DNA of 59,717 nt from an uncultured Prevotellaceae bacterium (GCA_902784565.1 CACZVE010000016.1:1-59717), one strand, 5' to 3'. Counted from the first letter of the stretch, positions 1 to 8,300 are shown. Notes: a model not told the origin generated them from the sequence alone. A program made the numbers and translations.

Positions 1-906
1 GTGTTTCTTGACGGCAGCGGCCCATTTCTCGGCTGTATCGTTACAATCGATTCCCACAATCTCAAGACGGTCCTTGTATTTCGCATAGTATTCTTTCAAC
101 TTAGGAAATCCTTTGATGCACCAAGTACACCATGAACCCCAGAAGTCGAGTACCACATATTTCCCACGCAGAGATTTCAACTCCAGCACATTACCATTAA
201 GGTCCTTCAGTCCGAGTTCTGACACTTGACTACCTATTGTCACAGTGTCGTTCTTAACAACCTCACGTGCAGCTTTCCTTTTCATAACAAGACTAAACAT
301 CCTTTCATTCTGATCAAGTTCGGCTTTCATCCTGCCGTTCCTTACCTCAGGGGTCAGTTTGCCAATAGCAGTCAGCACTTGGTCGTATTCCACATGTATA
401 ACCAATGTTGCCGTTGCGTCCTCGTTGGGATGTTCCTCGATATATTTCATGTAGGTAGGAAACAAACGACTATTGATCTCGCGATTCTTTAATAATCGGA
501 TGCTGTCTGGTTCATTTCTGACAGCAGCAAACTCAACGTCAAAAGGACGCTGTAAATTTGTGACTCGTTCATACTGCTGATAAAAAGTGCTGCCACTCCA
601 ATGTGCTTCTATTAAATCCAGACGGCCACTGAAAACCGCCTCTTCGTCGGGCATAAAATATGTATTTAGTATTTCTTCCGGATTCGATTTGAGAAACATC
701 AACCCAGAATAAGCCTCACTAAGTTTCGCAGAGAATGAGAATTCTCCACTCTTTACAACTATTTTGCGATTGACAATCTGTTTTTGGGGTTGTAGTATGA
801 CATACTCGATGCAGAGAGTATCGTTCGTCATCTTAAAATTGTCTTTGGCAAATGTCCCAACAGGCAGCATGGCCAGCAGGAGTAGGAACCGTCCGTAGTG
901 TTTCAT
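1..906 (-). CDS. TlpA-like thioredoxin-fold protein, C-terminus cut by window edge
   Basis: The reverse strand is open for 302 codons from ATG at 906 to the window edge. A signal peptide (MKHYGRFLLLLAMLPVGTFA) starts it. A long middle domain of the kind that precedes AhpC/TSA domains in Bacteroidota follows. Around residues 250-262 is VLDFWGSWCTWC, a WCxxC redox motif on the usual thioredoxin strand. The expected role is a periplasmic thiol-disulfide oxidoreductase; the substrate is unknown. It lies 5 bp downstream of the surface protein gene at 912-1766 and is probably co-transcribed with it. The last part of the thioredoxin fold is missing only because the window ends. Confidence 0.8.
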   Translation of the reverse strand, partial: MKHYGRFLLLLAMLPVGTFAKDNFKMTNDTLCIEYVILQPQKQIVNRKIVVKSGEFSFSAKLSEAYSGLMFLKSNPEEILNTYFMPDEEAVFSGRLDLIEAHWSGSTFYQQYERVTNLQRPFDVEFAAVRNEPDSIRLLKNREINSRLFPTYMKYIEEHPNEDATATLVIHVEYDQVLTAIGKLTPEVRNGRMKAELDQNERMFSLVMKRKAAREVVKNDTVTIGSQVSELGLKDLNGNVLELKSLRGKYVVLDFWGSWCTWCIKGFPKLKEYYAKYKDRLEIVGIDCNDTAEKWAAAVKKH

Positions 907-911
907 TTTTC

Positions 912-1766
912 TCATGTTTCATATTTTGATATTTTCAATCCGAGTTTGGCAGAAGGTATCCTGCCTTTATAAAAGTCCTGCGCCTCTTCATTCTGATATG
1001 CAGGTTCGTCCTGTTCCTGCATCCAGTCCATGCCTCGGCGCTCGGCTCTGCCGCTTTGCCTTGCAAAGAATGTCTTTTTGTTCCAGGTTCTGTTTTCCTT
1101 CTCATCCAAAGTCATGTTAAGAGAGGGCACAAGATTGCATGATTCTGAGACTTGTGCTGTGGTTATGCCACCATCAATGAGGGATTCGTCTTTTGGGGCG
1201 CCAGTCTTGGCATCTGGCAGACGAAGGTCAAAGCGGAGAGTGGCATAGATAGGGTTTTTGATTTCCGTGAAAACCAGATAATAGGTGGAGTAATCAAGGC
1301 TTGCCAATATGGAATGGATGTATGGTGTTTCTGTCCATGTGCTGTCGTATGGAATAAACAAGGCCATCTCAAATCCATTGGCTCCCTTGTGCTTGGCATG
1401 CGTCTTCGCTTTCTTCAATCCCACTTCTGTGGTCTTTATTCGTTTGGGGACCTTTGCACTAATGGTGACTTCATCAAGATTGATGCTTTTCGGAACAAGA
1501 AAGATTGTTTGCGCATACTCTGTTATCTTAGAGATGATCTTGGTCTCGTAGCAGATATGAGACAACTGTATTTGTGCTGCTCCGTCTGGAATTGTTATCA
1601 TTCCTCGTTCATCAGTATAGCAGCCAGACTCTTTCCCGAAACAGACACTCACGAATGATATTGGCTCATTGGTGATGCTGTCCTTGACAATTATCGTCTG
1701 AGACATTCCGAATGTCACTGCCGACAGCATGGCCAGCAGGAAAAGGAATCGTCTGATGTGTTTCAT
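912..1766 (-). CDS. Secreted protein with carboxypeptidase-regulatory-like domain
   Basis: The 284-residue protein has a signal peptide (MKHIRRFLFLLAMLSAVTFG). A domain starting IIVKDSITNEPISFVSV and continuing with GCYTDERG follows; this is the CarboxypepD_reg-like beta-sandwich common in Bacteroidota surface proteins. The remaining 190 residues are unassigned. I chose ATG at 1766 over ATG at 1781 because it starts exactly like the next gene (MKHxxRFLxLLAML). The two leaders are near-copies at DNA level, which suggests duplication or conversion. It is first in a two-gene unit with the TlpA-like gene. A surface or envelope role is inferred. Confidence 0.75.
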   Translation of the reverse strand: MKHIRRFLFLLAMLSAVTFGMSQTIIVKDSITNEPISFVSVCFGKESGCYTDERGMITIPDGAAQIQLSHICYETKIISKITEYAQTIFLVPKSINLDEVTISAKVPKRIKTTEVGLKKAKTHAKHKGANGFEMALFIPYDSTWTETPYIHSILASLDYSTYYLVFTEIKNPIYATLRFDLRLPDAKTGAPKDESLIDGGITTAQVSESCNLVPSLNMTLDEKENRTWNKKTFFARQSGRAERRGMDWMQEQDEPAYQNEEAQDFYKGRIPSAKLGLKISKYET

Positions 1767-1791
1767 CTTATTCTTTGTCATTTTTGTTCGG

Positions 1792-1799
1792 CAAAGGTA
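1792..1799 (-). promoter_or_regulatory. Bacteroidota -7 promoter element
   Basis: CAAAGGTA on the plus strand reads TACCTTTG on the minus strand, a match to TAnnTTTG. It is 26 bp before the ATG at 1766 and would drive the two-gene minus-strand unit. Confidence 0.6.
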
Positions 1800-1919
1800 C
1801 GGAAAAGACGTGAAACAGCCCTCGGCAAAGTTTGGAAATCGGGTGCCGAGGGTAAAAGTCTGAAACTAGTTTCAGATTTTGGCACAAAAAAAGAACAAAG
1901 AGGGACTCTGTGTCATGCT

Positions 1920-2462
1920 TTACCATACTTGCCAGGCATCAATCTCGCGGATAAGTCGTTGGACTGCCTGTTCGCAGTCTTCGGGATAGGCCAGCGTCTG
2001 TACAAACCAAAGTTTGCGGTGCTGTACGAACTTGGCGTGATAGCGGCGGCTCGTAATCTGTCCGTCAACAGAATGAATATGACCTGAAAGGATGAAGTAA
2101 TCATTGCCTTTCTGCTGTTGGGTGGCGTTGAGATCAGAGGCATATTTTGCCATCGCCTGATCCAGAGTCAGACTGTCGGGGTTCTGTTCTACGAAGGCTG
2201 TTTGCGTAATCTCCATGCTGTCCTGCCAGAAACTGAAACGGCAACAGCCCTTATCCATCAGCGAGTCGTCGGTCTGCTCGAAGAAGGCAGGATATCGGAT
2301 GATGTATTCGTAGTCCTCGTCCTGATATTCCATCATCCGTGTGAGTCTCATCGCCCGCTCCAACTTCTGGGGTAAGGGCACATCATCCTCCTTCTCATGA
2401 ACAGATACCCATACCATGATTGCAATGAAAACCAACATCGACAGAAAAAGAAATCTCTTCAT
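1920..2462 (-). CDS. Unknown exported or membrane-anchored protein, 180 aa
   Basis: I do not recognise the family. The N-terminus (MKRFLFLSMLVFIAIMVWVS) is one hydrophobic segment that could be a signal anchor. The soluble remainder is rich in acidic and aromatic residues, with IIRYPAFFEQ near residue 54 and a C-terminal region RKLWFVQTLAYPED. The pattern resembles small periplasmic domains that sense or bind ligands, but no motif proves it. It has its own promoter and sits directly downstream of the membrane-tethered regulator at 2559-3248 on the same strand, so it may be a target or partner of that regulator (inference). Confidence 0.65.
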   Translation of the reverse strand: MKRFLFLSMLVFIAIMVWVSVHEKEDDVPLPQKLERAMRLTRMMEYQDEDYEYIIRYPAFFEQTDDSLMDKGCCRFSFWQDSMEITQTAFVEQNPDSLTLDQAMAKYASDLNATQQQKGNDYFILSGHIHSVDGQITSRRYHAKFVQHRKLWFVQTLAYPEDCEQAVQRLIREIDAWQVW

Positions 2463-2481
2463 ACGCTTGCTTTTTGTGTTG

Positions 2482-2489
2482 CAAAGGTA
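2482..2489 (-). promoter_or_regulatory. -7 promoter element for the 180-aa exported protein
   Basis: CAAAGGTA is TACCTTTG on the minus strand and lies 19 bp upstream of the ATG at 2462, so the leader would be short. Confidence 0.6.
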
Positions 2490-2558
2490 TGAAGAGATTC
2501 CATATCTGGCAAATTAATTGCCTGACATTTGTCTGACAATTCGCTGACAATTGTCTAT

Positions 2559-3248
2559 CTACCTGATTGTCAGTTCGTAGGCCTTTCCCCTGTCTGCTTC
2601 TATTTTCAGGTCGGAATGCTGTTCGATGATAGGTTTCAGTCGTCGAATCAGGGTGTAGAGCGTCTCATTAGCATCCTCTTTCTTGGGCCAGAGCGCATCG
2701 CAAATCTCCGTCTTTGAGAGTGCATGATTAGGGGAACGGAAAAACATCTCCATCAGTTGCTGTTGCATCGGCGTGAGTTTTACGTGCTGGCCTTCGACAT
2801 CAAAGAAACGGGCCTCCGTCTCGGAATAACTCAAACCTCCGAACTGGTGTCTATCCTCCGCCAAAAGCGGAAAGACCTGCCTGCGATGATAGAAACAGAA
2901 CCCGGCCCAAAGCATCGCCAGCATCCACAGGGCCAGGGCGGGGCGCTGCTCCGACATCGCGAAGATAGTTGCCATAGAACACTTTGCTTCACATCGGAAT
3001 CCTTTTTGTCTTGTATCCACTGCAAGCATCGCATGACCTCGCAACTGTTCCAGTTGCAGATGACTGTTGAACACCCGGATGGTGTCGGCACTGATCACAT
3101 CACTCTGCTGCTCGTCGAGTGCCAAGGCCAGCGCCTGATTCATATCGTCTTCTACCAAACGCTCCGTAGCGCTGTAACTGCTGAAACTCGTCAGTCCCGA
3201 TGCCGCTATCAGCATCAAGAATACAACGACTGCATACTTCTGTTTCAT
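2559..3248 (-). CDS. Membrane-tethered winged-helix (OmpR/PhoB-type) transcription regulator
   Basis: The 229-residue protein has an N-terminal hydrophobic segment (about 7-27). A region of about 75 residues, probably periplasmic, follows. A second membrane segment (ALALWMLAMLWAGFCFY, about 104-121) comes next. The C-terminal winged-helix domain (about 145-229) contains LTPMQQQLMEMFFRSPN, LSKTEICDALWP and NETLYTLIRRLKPII, typical of Trans_reg_C. There is no receiver domain, so this resembles ToxR/CadC-type one-component regulators that sense outside and bind DNA inside, with inverted topology: two membrane segments first and the DNA-binding domain last. It probably controls the adjacent exported protein or itself. 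Confidence 0.75.
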   Translation of the reverse strand: MKQKYAVVVFLMLIAASGLTSFSSYSATERLVEDDMNQALALALDEQQSDVISADTIRVFNSHLQLEQLRGHAMLAVDTRQKGFRCEAKCSMATIFAMSEQRPALALWMLAMLWAGFCFYHRRQVFPLLAEDRHQFGGLSYSETEARFFDVEGQHVKLTPMQQQLMEMFFRSPNHALSKTEICDALWPKKEDANETLYTLIRRLKPIIEQHSDLKIEADRGKAYELTIR

Positions 3249-3268
3249 ATATTTGATTTATTTTCCTG

Positions 3269-3276
3269 CAAAGGTA
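3269..3276 (-). promoter_or_regulatory. -7 promoter element for the membrane-tethered regulator
   Basis: CAAAGGTA is TACCTTTG on the minus strand, 20 bp upstream of the ATG at 3248. Confidence 0.6.
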
Positions 3277-3373
3277 ATTACTTTAAATGGATTATCCAAG
3301 CCTTTCACATTTTTTGATAAAACCGTAGGTACACAGTTCCTGAACTCTTGTATAACCATTTTTGAAATGGCAT

Positions 3374-3900
3374 GAACTGTCTGGATTTCTGGACAGTTCA
3401 TTTTTGTTTTCCGTTGATATGAGTGGATTTTGTGACATCGTGTTCCTGAATTGGAACAATCAGTCTGAAATTCCAAACACAACGCTTCCAATCTGCAAAA
3501 GTCTGCCTGAAATATGAGACATATCGTTTCAGAATTGCAGAAGTCTGCCCCAAATCTGAGGCATAACTATGCCTGGGGGGCAGAAGTCTGTCCGAAATCT
3601 GGGGCATCATTATGCCCGGGGGGCAATGACATGGCAAAATCCGGAGACAATATTGCCTGGTGTGCATTATGAGTGCCTGAAATTTGGGACACGATTCTGC
3701 CTGGTGTGCATAAACGTCCCCCAAATCTGTGGCATAACTATGCTCGGGGTGCAATGACAGTGTCAAAACTGGGACAGATTATTGCCCGGTGTGCATAAAC
3801 GTGCCCGAAATCTGGGGCATATAAATGAAATTCTAAAATGGTCTGCCTTGAATCTGGGGCAACATTCTACCCGGTGTGCATAACCTTCCCCCAAATTCTG
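3374..3900. repeat. Degenerate hairpin-bearing tandem repeat, about 43-bp period
   Basis: The gene-free stretch from 3277 to 3965 is mostly this array. The phrase GTCTGCCCCAAATCTGAGGC and variants recurs at anchors 3501, 3543 and 3586. The linked phrase GGTGTGCATAAACGT recurs with anchors near 3624, 3665, 3709, 3752, 3794 and 3879. Steps are 41-44 bp, the last being a double step. Many units hold an inverted repeat such as GGGCATcattATGCCC. Copies are clear at 3501-3900 and decayed at 3374-3500. No unit has a unique spacer and no reading frame persists, so this is neither CRISPR nor coding. Confidence 0.8.
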
Positions 3901-3965
3901 CTTTGCTTATCGATAGGAGAGAAATAAAAGACACATACGAAACTTGAATAAAAACTTTAAAAACC

Positions 3966-3996
3966 TTTGTCGTTTGAAAAATAAGCACTATCTTTG
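3966..3996 (+). promoter_or_regulatory. Promoter for small membrane peptide and C1 peptidase
   Basis: TTTG at 3966-3969 and TATCTTTG at 3989-3996, separated by 19 bp, are a full match to the Bacteroidota -33/-7 promoter. The first ATG is 20 bp downstream. Confidence 0.75.
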
Positions 3997-4016
3997 TGCC
4001 ATCAAATAGTAAGAAT

Positions 4017-4097
4017 ATGGATTGGTTACACATTATTGCAGTTGTTGCATTGGTTGTTATTGGCGTGGTTATCTACTTGAACAAACGAAAAGGGTAA
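4017..4097 (+). CDS. 26-residue single-pass membrane peptide
   Basis: ATG at 4017 opens a 26-codon frame. It starts MDWLHIIAVVALVVIGVV and ends IYLNKRKG, giving one hydrophobic helix followed by a basic tail (predicted tail inside). It starts 20 bp after a strong promoter. Its TAA overlaps the ATG of the C1 peptidase gene (TAATG at 4095-4099), the layout of translational coupling. I know no named family. It could be a real micro-protein partner of the peptidase or a leader that sets translation of the next gene. Confidence 0.55.
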   Translation: MDWLHIIAVVALVVIGVVIYLNKRKG

Positions 4098-5176
4098 TGA
4101 CGATGAAGAAGTGTTTTGTATGCTTATGTTTGGTGCTGGCTTCCCTTGAAGTCTTGGGCCAGAATGTAAAACAGGACTCACTGGGGATGACCATCATCAA
4201 GGAGAATCCCATTACTTCGGTGAAGAACCAGTACCGTAGCGGTACGTGTTGGGACTTTGCAACGGTGGGGTTCTTTGAAGGGGAGATACTCCGGAAGACG
4301 GGACGCACCTATGATCTCTGTGAGATGTTCGTGGCAAACAAGAATTATATGGATGAGGCCATCTTCCACGTCAGGATGCATGGTGACTATCTTTTCTCTG
4401 AGGGTGGTTCGGCGGATGACGTTCTTGCGGTGCTGAAGACGCACGGCATCTGTCCTGAGGAGGCGATGCCTGCGCCCGGTTCACTGATAGGCGACTCACT
4501 GGCAAACTTCACGGAGTTTTTCAGTGTGCTCACGCCCTATATCGAGGCTGTGGCCAAAAGCAAGGAAAAGAAACTCTCGCGCCAGTGGATCGAAGGCTAC
4601 CAAGCCATCCTCGATGCTTATCTGGGTAAGTGTCCTGAAACGTTTGTCTATGAGGGACGCGAGTATACGCCAAAGAGTTTTGCCGAGAGTCTGGGACTGG
4701 ACTTCGATGACTATGTGAGCATCACCAGTTATACACATCATCCTTTCTACACGTCGTTTATCATCGAGGCACCCTATAAGTGGCGCCCCCGTTTGAGTTA
4801 TAATGTGCCGATAGACACGCTGATGAATATCATTGATACGGCGCTCGACAAAGGGTATAATGTGTGTTGGGGCGGTGATGTGAGTGGCAACGGCTTCGAC
4901 CGTCAGGGACTGGCTCAGGAGAAGACGGAGCCAACCCAGCAGTTGCGCCAGCAGCGCTTTGACTCATGGGATGCCACTTACGATCATGTGATGCTGATCT
5001 ATGGCAAGGCTGTCGACAAGTATGGACGAAAGTATTATATAGTCAAGAATTCATGGGGTGAGACTGGCAACTATCAAGGAATATGGTATATGCGTGACAA
5101 ATATATCGCGCTGAATACCAACTATATCTTCCTGAACCGCCACGCCCTCAAAAACGAGGATTTATTTACTCGCTGA
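4097..5176 (+). CDS. Secreted C1 (papain/bleomycin-hydrolase-like) cysteine peptidase
   Basis: The 359-residue protein has a signal peptide (MTMKKCFVCLCLVLASLEVL, then GQ). The papain-type catalytic set is complete: Gln45 and Cys51 in KNQYRSGTCWDFA, His297 in YDHVMLIYG, Asn318 in VKNSWGE. The arrangement with a large insert between Cys and His fits the PepC/bleomycin hydrolase branch of C1, here exported rather than cytosolic. The ATG at 4097 overlaps the stop of the upstream micro-ORF; ATG at 4103 is an alternative. An envelope or extracellular peptide-degrading role is inferred. Confidence 0.85.
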   Translation: MTMKKCFVCLCLVLASLEVLGQNVKQDSLGMTIIKENPITSVKNQYRSGTCWDFATVGFFEGEILRKTGRTYDLCEMFVANKNYMDEAIFHVRMHGDYLFSEGGSADDVLAVLKTHGICPEEAMPAPGSLIGDSLANFTEFFSVLTPYIEAVAKSKEKKLSRQWIEGYQAILDAYLGKCPETFVYEGREYTPKSFAESLGLDFDDYVSITSYTHHPFYTSFIIEAPYKWRPRLSYNVPIDTLMNIIDTALDKGYNVCWGGDVSGNGFDRQGLAQEKTEPTQQLRQQRFDSWDATYDHVMLIYGKAVDKYGRKYYIVKNSWGETGNYQGIWYMRDKYIALNTNYIFLNRHALKNEDLFTR

Positions 5177-5187
5177 GAGGTGCCTTT

Positions 5188-5478
5188 TCATTTTCTCAAC
5201 TCCCAATCCACATCAAAATCACTGCCGGTATCAGTGACGGTCACATCGTATGTGACATCTTCGCCGTTGAGCCTGCCAGTCAACACTCCCTTGTAGTCAT
5301 TGCCCTCACTCTTTTCGAGTTTCAGGTCAGTCACCGTAAGACGGTTGCCCTGTTCCTGCTCATATTCCACCATCGCCTCCTGCACCTTGTCAGTCAGTTT
5401 CTTTTCCGACACAATACAACCGTTCAGCATCACCAATGCCGAAAGCGCGAACACCATTGAAACCAAATACTTTTTCAT
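5188..5478 (-). CDS. Small predicted lipoprotein, 96 aa
   Basis: It starts MKKYLVSMVFALSALVMLNGC, a signal peptide ending in a lipobox with the lipid cysteine at residue 21. A charged helix (KLTDKVQEAMVEYEQEQG) and a short beta-rich domain containing GNDYKGVLTGRL and DFDVDWELRK follow. The shape resembles small DUF4333-like lipoproteins, but I cannot assign a family. I chose ATG at 5478 because the lipoprotein signal starts there and a promoter lies just upstream. It converges with the C1 peptidase gene, 11 bp apart. Confidence 0.7.
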   Translation of the reverse strand: MKKYLVSMVFALSALVMLNGCIVSEKKLTDKVQEAMVEYEQEQGNRLTVTDLKLEKSEGNDYKGVLTGRLNGEDVTYDVTVTDTGSDFDVDWELRK

Positions 5479-5498
5479 ATCTCTGCCATTTGATGCCA

Positions 5499-5529
5499 CA
5501 AAAGTAGCAATTATTTCCCAAACGACAAA
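5499..5529 (-). promoter_or_regulatory. Promoter for the 96-aa lipoprotein
   Basis: On the minus strand, TTTG (5526-5529) and TACTTTTG (5499-5506) are 19 bp apart. The -7 box is 20 bp upstream of ATG 5478, which supports that start. Confidence 0.65.
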
Positions 5530-5533
5530 AGAT

Positions 5534-6094
5534 TTATTCATCTTTTTTCGTTCTGCAAATCTGTCGTGTTTTCTTGTTGGCTTCCTTCCAACGGGGGAAG
5601 TACTTGTCCATCAGTGTGTGAAAACGGGCATTATGGCTGGGTTCCAACAGATGGCAGAGTTCGTGTACCACCACATGCTCGACACACCATTCCGGCAACA
5701 GCAACAGATAAGTCGAGAAACAAATAGCATGTGTCTTCACGTTGCAGCGCCCCCAGCGGGAGATCATGGGTTTACAGGAGACAGTCGAGGGTTTGACGCC
5801 CATCTCCTTAGAATACTTCTCTACCATCGGTTCCAATAAAGCCTTCAACTTTGTCCACGCCTCAACCCTTTGAGCCCGGGTCGTCTGAGGCAATTGGTTA
5901 TAGAAGTCGGCCCGTTGTTGCTGTCTCTCGTTGGTCTTCTTCTGTGCCTCGGCTATCCAGTCTTGATGCTGTTCGATAAAAGCCACCACCTGTTTCTTGG
6001 GGAGACCAATGGGAGCCGACACATGTACATCGCCATTCTTCGCGATGCGCATCGACAGTCGACTTGTCCTTCTATATGTCACCTGTATGGCCAT
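5534..6094 (-). CDS. YgjP-like (DUF45) zinc metallopeptidase
   Basis: The 186-residue protein matches the YgjP/M48-like DUF45 family. Its core holds SRWGRCN at about residue 114, followed by WCVEHVVVHELCHLLEPSHN, with the HExxH zinc motif as HELCH. The C-terminus FPRWKEANKK is also typical. It is cytoplasmic with no signal peptide. Its ATG overlaps the stop of tex (TAATG at 6096-6092, minus strand), so the two are translationally coupled. The family's substrate is not well defined. Confidence 0.85.
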   Translation of the reverse strand: MAIQVTYRRTSRLSMRIAKNGDVHVSAPIGLPKKQVVAFIEQHQDWIAEAQKKTNERQQQRADFYNQLPQTTRAQRVEAWTKLKALLEPMVEKYSKEMGVKPSTVSCKPMISRWGRCNVKTHAICFSTYLLLLPEWCVEHVVVHELCHLLEPSHNARFHTLMDKYFPRWKEANKKTRQICRTKKDE

Positions 6095-8271
6095 TAACTG
6101 TTGAGTCCTTTCATACTCAGTGAGATACGGTTGCGACGGTGGTCTACCTCGATGACCCGAACGCGGATGTGCTGATGGAGTTTCACCACATCAGTGGGAT
6201 GGGCAATGCGACGGTTGGCCATCTGAGAGATATGCACCAGACCGTCCTGATGGACGCCGATATCAACGAAGGCACCGAAGTTGGTGATGTTGGTGACGAT
6301 ACCAGGCAATTCCATTCCTTCGACAAGATCATCGATGGTGTTGACATGTGCGTCAAACTCGAACTCCTCAATCTGTTGGCGTGGGTCGCGACCCGGTTTT
6401 TCCAGTTCTTTCATGATATCAGTGAGGGTGGGGATGCCCACCTCGTCAGTCACATATCGTTTGATGTCGATGGCCTCGCGCTTCTCCTTATTATTAATAA
6501 GGTCTATGACGGCGCAGTCCTGATCCTTTGCCATCTGTTCCACGATAGCGTAACTCTCCGGGTGGACGGCAGAATTGTCGAGCGGGTTCTTGGCGCCAGG
6601 GATGCGCAAGAAACCGGCACACTGTTGGAAGGCTGAAGGCCCCAGACGAGGCACCTTTTTCAGTTGGGCACGAGAGATAAAGGCACCATTCTCCTTGCGG
6701 TAATCGACAATGTTCTTGGCGAGGGTGGGACCGAGGCCGCTGACATACATCAGCAGATGCTGCGAGGCGGTGTTGAGGTTGACGCCCACATTGTTGACAC
6801 AACTCTCAACCGTCTGGTCGAGTGAGGTTTTGAGTTTTGTCTGGTCCACATCGTGCTGATACTGTCCCACGCCGATGCTCTTGGGATCGATCTTCACCAG
6901 TTCGGCGAGGGGATCCATGAGGCGGCGTCCTATCGAGACGGCACCACGAACGGTGACATCCTCATCAGGGAACTCATCACGGGCAATCTTCGAGGCGGAA
7001 TAGACGGAGGCACCATCTTCCGATACGGTAAAGACTTGGGGCATTTCTCCTACAGCGGACTTCTTGGTGTCGATGTCATATTTCCCAGTAAGGACATCTT
7101 TGATGAAATTATTGGTCTCGCGGCTGGCGGTGCCGTTGCCGATGGAGATGGCTTCTATCTGGTATTTCTTCAACATCTTCTGGATGCTCATGGCAGCCTC
7201 CATCCGTTTGTTGACAGGCGGGTGGGGGAAGATGGCCTCGTGGTGCAGGAGATTTCCCTGCGCATCGAGGCAGACGACTTTGCATCCCGTACGGAAACCG
7301 GGATCGACGCCCATCACCCGCTTCTGACCTAAGGGCGCACCCAGTAATAGTTGGCGGAGGTTTTCGGCAAAGACGCGGATGGCATCTTCGTCAGCCTTCT
7401 CCTTGCTGAGGGCGGCAAACTCCGTCTCGATGGAAGGTTTGAGCAATCGCTTGTAGCCATCCTCGACGGCTTCGGCCACTAATTTGCCGCACGGCGTGTT
7501 GCCATAGACATAATGGCGTTGGAGGCGTTCGATACACTCGTCATCATCGGGAGAGATACTGATGCGGAGGATGCCTTCGCTCTCACCTCGACGCATGGCA
7601 AGCAGTCGATGGGAGGAACAGCGTTTCAGTGGCTCAGACCAGTCGAAGTAGTCGCTATATTTAGCAGCCTCCTCACTGTCGGCTTTTGCCTTGACAACCT
7701 TTGAAGAGATGACAGCCTGCCGACGGAAGGCGCCTCGTAGTTGTTGGCGACTGCGCTCATCCTCGCTGACCATCTCGGCGATGATATCCTGGGCACCCTT
7801 GATGGCTGTCTCGGTATCTTTCACGTCGCCCTTGAGGAACCTCTCTGCAGCACGTTCCGGGTCACGCTCACGCTGTTGCAGCAGGATCATAGCGAGCGGC
7901 TCCAGTCCCTGTTCACGGGCCACCTGGGCTCGTGTCCTGCGTTTGGGCTTATAGGGCAGGTAGATATCTTCGAGTTCGGTGGCGTCCCAACAGTCATGGA
8001 TGCGCTGCTCCAGTTCGGGCGTCATTTTATCGAGGTCGGTGATGGTCTTGACAACCGTCTCTTTACGCTTCTGTATCTCCTTGTAGCGTTCGTACTGATT
8101 GCTGATGGCGGCAATCTGAACTTCGTCGAGGCCACCCGTGCGTTCTTTCCTATAACGGGAGATAAAGGGAATAGTACAGCCCTCGTCGAGAAGGGCGAGG
8201 GTATTGTCGACAGCCCGTTCCTGTAGGTTGAGTTGCTCGGCAATCAGTTTCGCAAAGATGTTCTTTTCCAT
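6094..8271 (-). CDS. tex: Tex-family RNA-binding transcription accessory protein
   Basis: The 725-residue protein starts MEKNIFAKLIAEQLNLQE. It has the Tex N-terminal helical region (ISRYRKERTGGLDEVQI), a YqgF-like RNase H fold starting MGVDPGFRTGCKVVCLD, helix-hairpin-helix segments (VNLNTASQHLLMYVSGLGPT), and a C-terminal S1 domain (GIVTNITNFGAFVDIGVHQD). Length and order match Tex. ATG at 8271 follows a -7 box at 8293-8300; further upstream the frame runs into the divergent gene. Tex proteins are linked to transcription termination, RNA surveillance and stress resistance. Confidence 0.95.
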   Translation of the reverse strand: MEKNIFAKLIAEQLNLQERAVDNTLALLDEGCTIPFISRYRKERTGGLDEVQIAAISNQYERYKEIQKRKETVVKTITDLDKMTPELEQRIHDCWDATELEDIYLPYKPKRRTRAQVAREQGLEPLAMILLQQRERDPERAAERFLKGDVKDTETAIKGAQDIIAEMVSEDERSRQQLRGAFRRQAVISSKVVKAKADSEEAAKYSDYFDWSEPLKRCSSHRLLAMRRGESEGILRISISPDDDECIERLQRHYVYGNTPCGKLVAEAVEDGYKRLLKPSIETEFAALSKEKADEDAIRVFAENLRQLLLGAPLGQKRVMGVDPGFRTGCKVVCLDAQGNLLHHEAIFPHPPVNKRMEAAMSIQKMLKKYQIEAISIGNGTASRETNNFIKDVLTGKYDIDTKKSAVGEMPQVFTVSEDGASVYSASKIARDEFPDEDVTVRGAVSIGRRLMDPLAELVKIDPKSIGVGQYQHDVDQTKLKTSLDQTVESCVNNVGVNLNTASQHLLMYVSGLGPTLAKNIVDYRKENGAFISRAQLKKVPRLGPSAFQQCAGFLRIPGAKNPLDNSAVHPESYAIVEQMAKDQDCAVIDLINNKEKREAIDIKRYVTDEVGIPTLTDIMKELEKPGRDPRQQIEEFEFDAHVNTIDDLVEGMELPGIVTNITNFGAFVDIGVHQDGLVHISQMANRRIAHPTDVVKLHQHIRVRVIEVDHRRNRISLSMKGLNS

Positions 8272-8292
8272 ACAAATCGTTAATTTATGCTG

Positions 8293-8300
8293 CAAAAATA
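8293..8300 (-). promoter_or_regulatory. -7 promoter element for tex
   Basis: CAAAAATA is TATTTTTG on the minus strand, 21 bp upstream of the tex ATG. No clear -33 TTTG is visible. Confidence 0.55.

Noticed and set aside
1152-1658. 168-codon plus-strand open frame
   Set aside because: It is antisense to the carboxypeptidase-regulatory-like gene and has no supported promoter or domain.
3374-3900. CRISPR array
   Set aside because: Units touch each other and drift along their whole length; there are no constant repeats with unique spacers and no cas gene nearby.
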